Positions 55,866-64,000 of a DNA stretch of 64,000 bases are shown here, piece after piece. Position 1 is the stretch's first letter. Each line of letters opens with the position of its first letter. The position numbers and the translations under genes were made by a program. The DNA comes from Guyanagaster necrorhizus (taxonomy: Eukaryota; Basidiomycota; Agaricomycetes; Agaricales; Physalacriaceae): assembly GCF_019112545.1 (NCBI RefSeq), contig NW_025064907.1, forward strand, positions 506,715 through 570,714, in the 5' to 3' direction. The notes under the pieces are model-generated. The model saw nothing but the letters and a program-made list of their open reading frames with translations, had not been told where the DNA came from and did no database searches.

Positions 55866-58398
55866 ATGGCCGTTGTTGGTGTTGATTTTGGCTGTCTGCA
55901 TAGCAAGGTGCGTTCCCTCGACCATCGCATACGAGATCGATTTTTTTCTGATATTCCAAAGATTGGTGTGGCCAGGCATCGAGGCATCGATATCATTACG
56001 AATGAAGTGTCGAATCGTGCAACACCGTGCGTAGCTATACTTTAAACAACACCGAGGATACTGATCCGGGTTCTTGCAGGTCCTTGGTTGCATTCGGTCC
56101 TAAACAGCGTTCCATTGGCGAGGCTGCCAAAACGCAGGAGACTTCAAATTTTAGAAACACCATCGGCTCTCTGAAGCGGCTTGTTGGCCGGACGTTGAAT
56201 GATACAGATGTTCAGGATATCGAGAAAAAATTTATCAATGCATCCTTGGTCGACGTCCAGGGTTCTGTTGGTGTCGATGTATGCCGCATTTCCGTCTTAT
56301 TTTTTTTTTCTTGCCTTGCTCATGTTTTATAGGTGAGATATCTCGGAGAGAAACAATCCTTCTCAGCTACCCAGCTCGTCGGCATGTATCTCGCCAAACT
56401 TCGTGATATTGCTGCCAACGAGCTCAAGACGGGTGTCACCGACATTGTCATCGCTGTGCCGGGATGGTACACTGACATTCAGCGTCGTGCTGTTCTTGAT
56501 GCTGCAGCTATCGCTGGTCTCAACGTTCTCCGACTCATCAACGATGCTACCGCTGCCGCCCTGGGCTACGGTATCACCAAATCCGACCTCCCAGAGTCCG
56601 ACTCACCCCGTAACGTCGTCTTTGTTGACGTCGGACACTCCAGCTTGTCCGTGGCCGTTGTAGCCTTTTCAAAAGGCCAGCTCACCGTCAAGAGCACTGC
56701 TTACGACCGTAATCTCGGGGGTAGAGACATCGACTACGCCCTAGTAAAGCACTTTTCGGAAGAGTTCAAGGGAAAGTACAAGATTGACGTCATGTCAAAC
56801 CCTAAAGCTACTTTCCGTCTCGCCGCGGGATGCGAACGCCTGAAAAAGGTGCTCTCTGCTAATCATGAGGCGCCTCTCAACATAGAATCTATCATGAACG
56901 ACATTGACGCCTCCTCGAAGCTGACCCGCGAAGAGTATGAAGCCCTTATCGCCAGTGTCCTCGATCGCATCTCTACACCGCTCGAAAACGCTCTCAAGGA
57001 ATCGGAACTCACTCTTGACCAGATCGATGCAGTCGAACTCATTGGTGGATCCACGCGTATTCCTGCCGTCCGGGCTCGCATTCAATCTGCTTTCCTCGGA
57101 AAGGCCCTCTCCACCACCCTTAACCAGGATGAGGCCGTTGCGCGCGGTGCCACCTTTGCCTGTGCTATGCTTTCCCCCGTCTTCCGTGTCCGTGATTTCC
57201 GTTTCACGGATATCGCCACGTATCCTATCAAAACGGTTTGGGAAGCATCGCCTGACTCGCCTGAGGAGGATACCGAGCTTCTGGTCTTCCCCCGCGGTAA
57301 TGCGCTTCCTTCATCAAAGATTCTGTCGTTCTACAAGAAGGAGCCATTCACTGTTGAGGCTATGTATGACGAACCTTCTCTGTTGCCTGGCAGCATTAAC
57401 CCTTGGGTTGCCAAGTTCACAGCCAAGGAGATTCCTGCAGTCAGCAACAGTGATACTCCCGTGAAGGTCAAGACGAGGTTGAATTCGAACGGTCTTATGT
57501 CGTTCGAGGCTGCGTTCGTTGACGAGATTGTAGAGAAGGAAGAAGATATGGATGTTGATGCTCCTCCCGATGCTCCTCCCAAAAAGAAGAAGGTCAAGCA
57601 CGACGTTCCGTTTGTTTCCGGCACGTCTAGCTTGGACAAGAGTCTTGTAGAATCCTTGAAAGAGCAAGAGGCGCAGATGCACGCCAGCGACAAGCTTGTG
57701 ATGGATACTGAGGTACGTGTGCCCTAATGATGTGTCGTTGGCGCAGACTGACTCATTTCTTCCAGGATCGCAAAAACGCCCTCGAAGAGTATGTCTATGA
57801 CACCCGTGGCAAGCTCGATGATCGATACGCTCCGTTTGTGAAGCCTGAAGAAAAGGAGAAGCTCCTTGCCGCTCTCCAAGATGCAGAAGATTGGCTCTAC
57901 TCCGAAGAAGGCGAAGACGCGACCAAATCAGCTTACGTCACTCGCCTGGATGCCCTTAAAGTCCTCGGTGACCCCATCACCTTCCGCTGGCGCGAATCTG
58001 AGGAGCGCGTCCGAGCCATCACCCAACTCCGCGAAACCCTCAACAGTTACATGTCCCAAGCCACCTCCACTGACGACAAATTCTCCCATATCGAAGAGAA
58101 AGACAAGCAATCCGTCGTGGAGAAGGTCGCGACTGTGCAAAAGTGGCTTGAGGATCAGATCATCAGGCAGACGGAGCGTGCGAAGAACGTGGACCCTGTG
58201 TTGACGAGTGCTGAGATATCGAAGAAAAGGGATGAGGTTATCTACTTTGCGACGCCGATCTTGACGAAGCCTAAGCCTAAGCCGCCGGTGGTTCCTAGCA
58301 GCGGGACTGGGACGCCCAGGAGTGGGAATGAGACGCCGGCGGAGGAACCTCCCAAGAAGGAGGAGCCTAATGGGCCTTCAGAGATGGATGTAGACTAA
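55866..58398 (+). CDS. Hsp110/Sse1-type heat-shock protein (Hsp70 nucleotide-exchange factor)
   Basis: Exons 55866-55907, 55962-56026, 56080-56278, 56333-57712, 57766-58398; phases agree and give 772 residues, a normal length for fungal Hsp110. The N-terminus reads VGVDFGCLHSKIGVARHRGIDIITNEVSNR. The Hsp70-like ATPase continues with QTSNFRNTIGSLKRL, VIAVPGWYTDIQRRAVLDAA, LRLINDATAAALGYG, FVDVGHSSLSV and ELIGGSTRIPAVR. The Hsp110-specific acidic/Lys insertion (EKEEDMDVDAPPDAPPKKKK) lies near residue 500, then a helical C-terminus (NALEEYVYDTRGKL) and a Pro/Glu-rich tail ending EMDVD. In fungi this protein speeds ADP release from cytosolic Hsp70 and holds unfolded proteins. The Cys in DFGC replaces the usual Thr or Asn of the phosphate-1 loop. 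Confidence 0.95.
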
Positions 58399-58944
58399 TG
58401 AATGAAATCTGTGTGTAGGGATACTTGATTGTAGTTAGTCGTGCTGTATGTTTTGTATAGACAAAAAACATTTCCATCGTTTCGACGGGCCGAGGTTAGC
58501 CGCGTGTCTTGGTCTGCCGTGGTCTAGCTTTGATTCTTCTGTTTTCGTCGTCGTTCCGGTAAGCGGGCCGAGAGTTGGACTTGTAATAGTAACTCATCTT
58601 CAACTTCTCCGCGTTCTTTCTCTCACAGCCAGCCTTGGCACTCCCACAGACACTCCTGCATTTCTCAGGCTGTCATTTAAACTTTCTGTCAATCTAAGCC
58701 ACTGTACAGCATTCCGAGACTGTAAGTAATTGAAAGATATACCCGGGCTTGAGGCCTGAACGTCACTTGAACAAGGTTTGAATAGTACTAGTAAGAGGCG
58801 CCCTACTACTGCCAGTGCGGTTGTTCTCAAACTATCACCAGGTCTATAGGTATCCGCAGTAGACGGTACAATTCAGCTCAAACCTCGCAAACGTCATGTA
58901 TCGCTAAAAAGTTGCAAATGACCTAAACTGAACAACTCGCGATC
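58399..58944. other. Intergenic
   Basis: 3' flank of the Hsp110 gene. No gene recognised. Confidence 0.5.
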
Positions 58945-59165
58945 CATAGCGAGTCTGTTTTCGCAACGTTAAAGGAATGACTGTCCGGCCGGGAATCTCT
59001 TCGACGGGTGCGACGACCCATAGCGAGTCTGTTTTCGCAGCGTTATAAGGAAAGATTGTCCGGCCGGGAATCTCTTCGACGGGTGCGACGACCCATAGCG
59101 AGTCCGTTTTCTCAACGTTAAAGGAATGACTGTCCGGCCGGGAATCTCTTCGATGCGGTGATAGG
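58945..59165 (+). repeat. Triplicated 74/75-bp repeat upstream of a P450 gene
   Basis: Three head-to-tail units beginning CATAGCGAGT at 58945, 59019 and 59094. Each carries TGTCCGGCCGGGAATC (58982, 59057, 59131), which contains the palindrome CCGGCCGG. The array ends about 20 bp before a TATA box and about 55 bp before the P450 ATG, so it is probably promoter sequence. Confidence 0.85.
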
Positions 59166-59182
59166 GTGCGAGTGCGAGCGCG

Positions 59183-59188
59183 TATATA
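59183..59188 (+). promoter_or_regulatory. TATA box of the plus-strand P450
   Basis: TATATA within CGTATATATTGTAC, 36 bp upstream of the ATG at 59219 and downstream of the triplicated repeat. Confidence 0.5.
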
Positions 59189-59218
59189 TTGTACACAAAA
59201 TCTTCTTGAACCCTAATC

Positions 59219-61554
59219 ATGGCTTTACTCCTCGCGCTCTCGTCCATCTGTCTGATTTTTCTCGTATACAAACGAGTTAAACGCATCTCAATTGCCAACA
59301 TTCGTGGGCCACCATGGAAATCTTGGCTCTATGGTACGCTGTGACGTACCACACCTTTTGGCCATTTCTCATCTTTCGACAGGAAACTTTCCTGAACTCT
59401 TCAAAGGCGAAGCGGCAGAAGTAAATCGATCAAACTGAACTAGTTCCTATCGAAGTTTTACGCTGCATTTAGGTCGACTTTAAATGGCAAGAGCAGTATG
59501 GCGACGTTGTCCGAGTCCGAGCGCCGTTGGGAGTAAGCCGCCTTCTGCTCACTAACTGTCCAGTTGCTGACGCTGGGTGCCGATCTCGTTCTATAGGAAG
59601 ATCGTCTCCTGGTGTCTGACCCCAAAGCCCTTCAGTACATATATCAAACCAGCGGCTATAGATTCATAAAACCCCCAGGTGGTAAGGAGCTCCGACGGCT
59701 GCTCACAGGGACCGGAATTGCCTTTGTCGAAGGTGAGCCGTCAAAATCCACGGTCTTTGCATGCGAATCTGGATCGGTTTGAGCAGGTGAGGACCACAAG
59801 AGACATCGCAAAGTTCTCCTACCAGGTTTCGGAGGTCCCGAAGCAAAATTTTATGTACCGGTTTTTTTCACGCAATCCGGAAAGGTAAGCGGTATTTATC
59901 TGTGGCGATTCTCCATTGAGATGTGCATTGATTTGAAGATGGCGTCAAAATGGAAGGAGATGATCTCCACGAGTGACGAACAGTGTGCCGTTATCGACGT
60001 TCATTCGTGGACGTCCCGTGCGACATTGGATGCCATCGGCGAGGGTGCGTTGCTTAGACTCACACTCACATCTCATTTCCTCTCCCCTCTCAACAAGAGT
60101 TTTAGCGGCATTTGATTATCAGTTTGGCGCGCTCGACAACTCGGCCGAACCTCTAACCGTCGCGTACACAAATTTGATGTCAGCCTTCTCAAAAACTTTG
60201 ACCGAGAGACGATACTCTGACGCTCAAGCCGATTTCCAGGTTTGATACTTTCGCCGTCACTACCGACAACAGTGCCCTATCTATGTGCCTGATGGACCTG
60301 TTACCTCAATGGATTGTACGACTTTTCGTTCAGAAGGCGCCAATCAAACGACTGGAGCATCTTAGAACGGCACATGACTTGACCGTTCAGGTCGCGAAGC
60401 AGTTGCTGAAGGAGAAATATGAAGCACTTGCCGCGGAAAAACCCAAGAGAGATATCATGAGTTTGTTGGGTGCGCTTTCTTTGTTCAGCTTGCCGGTTTA
60501 CATGTACTTGATCTTCATAATGGCAGTGAAAGCAAATCTTTCGGAAAATCCAAAGACGCAACTCAGCGTCGAAGAGCTAGTCGGTCAGATGAAGTAGGCG
60601 TAATACCTCAACTAGAGCTTCATCGCTGAGACTGAAACTCATAGCACGATCATGTTTGCGGGCCACGAAACGACTGCCACTGCACTCTCCTGGACATTTC
60701 TCGAACTCGCGAGACGCCCTGAAGTACAAGACCGGCTAAGGACCCAAATCAGAGAGAAAGAAAGAGCCATTTTTGCTCGTGGTGATACCGAGTTTTCCGT
60801 CCAGGACTTGGATAGCATGCCTTATCTGACTGCGGTCGTGAAGGTTAGCTGAGATGATAGGCCTCATTTATGACCTCGGGCTCATTGTTTTGCAGGAGGT
60901 GCTTCGATTCCATCCTGTTGTTTTTAATACGGTTAGGCAGGCAGCTCAGGACAACGTAATCCCATTGAGCAAGCCTGTGACTTTGACGACGGGAAAGGTG
61001 GTGCAAGAGATAGCAGTACCCAAGGGGACAACCATCATCGCATCGATTGCTGGCTACAATAGGTGGGAGCCGCCTATGATGCGTTGTGGTATTCGCTGAT
61101 TATACGAAACGGAAAGGCACAAAAGTGTGTGGGGAGAAGATGCACATGTTTTCGATCCCGCTCGGTGGCTCGCGGGAAATACTAATAAGGAGGTACCAAT
61201 TGGCGTCTACGGGAACTTGTGCGATCTAGCTTCAATTGCAGGCGCAGTACTATGCTGAACATTTTCGCTATAGATTCACGTTTTCTGGAGGACTTAGGTC
61301 TTGTATCGGCTGGCGATTTGCGTATGGAGTCTTCGCTGTGTCTCTTTTATTGAACGCTAACTACGGAAATTCATAGTGTCCTCGAACTCCACGCGTTCAT
61401 TGTAGAGGTCATCAATAACTTTGAGTTTTCGTTGACCAAGGAATCTGAGCGGATTCGGAGGGAGGCTTGTGGTATGATGGCGCCGACGGTGGAAGGGGAG
61501 GTGCAGAAAGGTTCTCAGTTGCCATTGAGAGTAACGATTGCGTCTCGCCAATGA
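59219..61554 (+). CDS. Cytochrome P450 monooxygenase
   Basis: Fourteen exons: 59219-59333, 59383-59420, 59473-59532, 59597-59732, 59787-59884, 59939-60044, 60106-60178, 60240-60469, 60527-60593, 60645-60843, 60896-61062, 61117-61218, 61274-61321, 61377-61554. Phases agree and give 538 residues. N-terminal ER anchor MALLLALSSICLIFLVY; VDFKWQEQYGDVVRV; EDRLLVSDPKALQYIYQTSG; KRHRKVLLPGFGG; I-helix MFAGHETTATALSW; ExxR in EVLRFHPVV; FDPARW; heme loop FTFSGGLRSCIGWRFA with both Arg and axial Cys. All hallmarks of an active membrane-bound class II P450 are present. The substrate is unknown; clustering with three relatives suggests local duplication. An apparent TGA near 61100 lies in an intron. The donor at 60179 is GTCAGC, unusual but also used by the copy at 62735. 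Confidence 0.93.
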
Positions 61555-62734
61555 ACCTTGGATTGTGATTCGTTGACATGAGCATCCTGATAAATATACA
61601 TCCGAGGCATGCCTACCTGCTGGTCTATCGAAACATTGCTTTTTGTTTCTGTTCCGAAAATATCTGACCACAAGATAGTCCATGTAACACTGTGATGATT
61701 GTCTAGCACTCTGGTCAATTGCTTAACGTTGAACGCTAATTCTCATGTCCACGGTTCGCCTAGCCTTTTCGGAGCTACAGTTTTCGCACAATTGTTAGAT
61801 GTTCGCGAAGTCGGAGACGGCGAGGGAACATAGAGACACATTTGTGCACTTGAAGTAATACTGCCGAATGGAAGGTTCTAGAGGAGATGCAGTACCCACT
61901 ACTGAGCAAATGGTATTGCTCAGTGGGCCATTCTGCGGCATGCGAGACAATTAAACTCAAAGAAGACATATCAAAGTCAGTTGCATAATCCTTGCACCAT
62001 TGAGAAAGGAAGACGGCAGTCGTCGTAGCATTCAGTGGCAATGTCGCGATTCGGTCCGGTAACCGAGTATCTCATCCACGTGATCGGATACCTTTAAGTT
62101 TTTTTTTTTTGAAAAAATTTCAGTCTCTTGTTCAGTCTGCTTTTTTGTTTGTCGACCTGGGCTTACGGATATCACCATGCATTTCCATGATATTTCAGGG
62201 ATTGGTATACACGGTAATTCACCGGTGATCACGCAATTCCCGGCACAGGTCTTCACGGAATAGCCTAAGGATGCGGCTGGTCTTATGCGCAGTATCATCA
62301 AGCTCAAACACTGCCACCGAAGTCTTATTGGCACTGCCTAAGGAGCATTCGTTTTTACCTGAAAGGGCTTTTTCAGTCCAAATAAAGCAGACTGAGCGTT
62401 CGAACCAACCTAGGTGGTCCTTGAAACGTAACTAGTGTCAGCATGTCTGACATCCAACTCTTCTATCTTAGGGTCTATCGGTAACACGGTTCGTTGACAA
62501 AAATAAGAATTACTATACAATTCAGCTCAAATGATACAGAACTTGCTGAGTATGTTAAAATGTTTGCGAATGCTTTGCTACCTCGTGACGACCCCCGTAT
62601 CTACGCGGCCGGACAACTTTCATTACTACGCAAGGCTTTCGTTTCTGTCCGGCAGTGATCGGCTACTAGCATACTCTGATGACTATATATTCTACCCGAA
62701 GACATGCGCAAGTACTACTGTATCACTCCTGAAC
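61555..62734. other. Intergenic, upstream of the last P450
   Basis: No gene supported. Near the P450 start it holds GGCCGGACA (62607-62615) and TGTCCGGC (62646-62653), the same core as the triplicated repeat at 58945, and a TATATA at 62684. Confidence 0.5.
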
Positions 62735-64000
62735 ATGGCTTTATTTCTCGCATTGTTGTATCTTTGCCTGCTCTATGCAGTGTATTTGATGTACAAGCAA
62801 CTCAAACGCGCATCCATTGCCAGTGTTCCTGGGCCTCAATGGAACTCTTGGATCTATGGTACGATTGCCATATTGCGTCTCAAGCTGTTTCTCATGTCGG
62901 CGTAGGAAACCTGCCTGAACTTCTCAAAGGCGAAGCAGGAGAAGTAAACTGATGAATTCGAACCAGTGCATTCTGTCGTTCACGCCAGACTTAGATGGAC
63001 TTCAAATGGCAAGAACAATATGGCGACATCGTCCGAGTACGAGCGGCGTTGGGAGTAAGATACATTTATGTTCAGTAGCTTTCTATTCGCTGACGGTCGA
63101 TCCCGATTCCTCCTGCAGGAAGATCGCCTCCTGGTGTCCGACCCCAAAGCCCTTCAGTATATATATCAAACTAGTGGCTACAGATTTATCAAATCCCCAG
63201 GTCGTAAGGAGCTCGGTCGACTGATGACAGGGATCGGAATTTTCTTCGCCGAAGGTGAGCTATTAAAATATACAATTTTGCATGCTAATCTCGACTGGTT
63301 TGAGCAGGTGAGGACCACAAGAGACATCGCAAAGTTCTCCTACCAGGTTTCGGAGGTCCCGAAGCAAAATTTTATGTACCGGTGTTTTTTACGCATGCTG
63401 GGAGGGTAAATGTTATTAATTTATACATGCCGTAAAAATCTCTGAACATCCTGTTTATTCGAAGATGACATCAAAGTGGAGGGAGATGATTTCCACAACT
63501 GATGAACAGTCCGTCGTTATCGATATTCCTTCGTGGACGTCCCGTGCAACGTTGGATGCCATTGGCGAGGGTACGTTGCTTACAATCACATCTTATTTGG
63601 TCCTTCGCCCGACAACAGTTTTAGCGGCATTTGATTATCAGTTTGGGGCCCTCGACGGCTCGGCCAAGCCTCTAACCGTCGCATACACGAATATGTTGTC
63701 AGTCTTCTCAACTTTTTTTTTGACTCGAGAGACAATACTCTGATGGTCAATCCACCTTCCAGGTTTGATACTTTCGCCGTCGCTACCGACAATAGCACCC
63801 TATCATTATGTCTGATGGAATGGCTGCCTATATGGCTTGTACGACTGTTTGTTGAGAAAGCGCCAATCAAACGACTGAAACATGCGAGAATGGTCCGCGA
63901 CTTAACTGGTCATGTCGCAAAGCAGTTGTTAAGTGAGAAATATACTGCACTTGCTGAGGGAAACCCAAACAGGGATATCATGAGTTTGCTGGGTGCGTTT
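62735..64000 (+). CDS. Cytochrome P450 monooxygenase (cut by window end)
   Basis: ATG at 62735 (MALFLALLYLCLLYAVYLMY, membrane anchor), then VPGPQWNSWIYG, NLPELLKGEAGE, MDFKWQEQYGDIVRVRAALG, EDRLLVSDPKALQYIYQTSG, KRHRKVLLPGFGG, DIPSWTSRATLDAIGEG, FDYQFGALDGSAKPLTVAYT and a segment ending DIMSLL at the intron donor 63993. Intron positions match the gene at 59219, including the GTCAGT donor after YTNML. The I-helix and heme loop would lie beyond the window. No stop or frameshift seen in the visible part. Confidence 0.9.

Noticed and set aside
61099..61101. Apparent stop codon in the P450 at 59219
   Set aside because: It falls within an intron (61063-61116); the same intron exists in the sister gene, and splicing gives a continuous frame.
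1..64000. CRISPR array, rRNA, bacterial-type operons
   Set aside because: No regular spacer arrays or rRNA signatures were seen; the spliced genes show a eukaryote.

Overview
The window looks like a chromosome piece from a filamentous basidiomycete, most likely an Agaricomycete. Introns are short (about 45-60 bp, one apparently GC-AG) and numerous. Host genes are dense. The families are typical of mushroom-forming fungi: F-box-like proteins, a tandem cytochrome P450 cluster, an Hsp110/Sse1 chaperone, a Kap121/IPO5-type importin and chromodomain-bearing Ty3 elements. No rRNA, tRNA or CRISPR array was found.

Left part (1-26231): a nest of LTR retrotransposons. An old minus-strand element D survives only as two pieces of a Gag-like reading frame (7825-8010 and 25931-26231). 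Element C (Ty3/gypsy chromovirus, minus, 8011-25930) sits inside D. Element B (same superfamily, plus, 12205-20140) sits inside C with a 5-bp target duplication TGTTC; removing B and one TGTTC copy restores C's reading frame. A further 1.86-kb unclassified insertion (24002-25861) splits the 5' LTR of C. Element A (plus, 1-7824, cut by the window edge) abuts the D fragment on the left. All Gag/Pol frames are broken, mostly by C-to-T type transitions. In A, B and C the primer-binding site is complementary to the inferred 5' end of the element's own transcript, 34 nt after the start of a TATA-like box. The pairing covaries between copies, which argues for self-primed reverse transcription as in Tf1.

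Middle part (26232-47292): host genes. These are an F-box-like gene (27143-28003, minus), a possible unrecognised multi-exon gene (29061-30930, minus), a second F-box-like gene (31068-31919, minus), a Ty1/copia element with both LTRs and target duplications (32990-37956, minus), a 13-exon importin-beta gene (38282-41685, plus), a membrane-anchored SGNH/PC-esterase (42373-44053, plus), a possible minus-strand gene (44984-45719), and a four-exon orphan-type gene with a hydrophobic Gly/Ala-rich C-terminus (46203-47292, plus).

Right part (47518-64000): a family of related cytochrome P450 genes with conserved intron positions. There is one decayed copy (47518-48010), one apparently complete minus-strand copy in which the conserved heme-loop Arg is Met (49459-51795), one complete plus-strand copy (59219-61554) with a triplicated 74/75-bp repeat just upstream, and one copy cut by the window end (62735-64000). 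An Hsp110/Sse1 gene (55866-58398) and LTR-like debris (about 52440-53595) lie between them. Duplicated flanking blocks (47458-47520, 48889-49443, 54845-55060) suggest that the P450 genes were copied together with neighbouring DNA.
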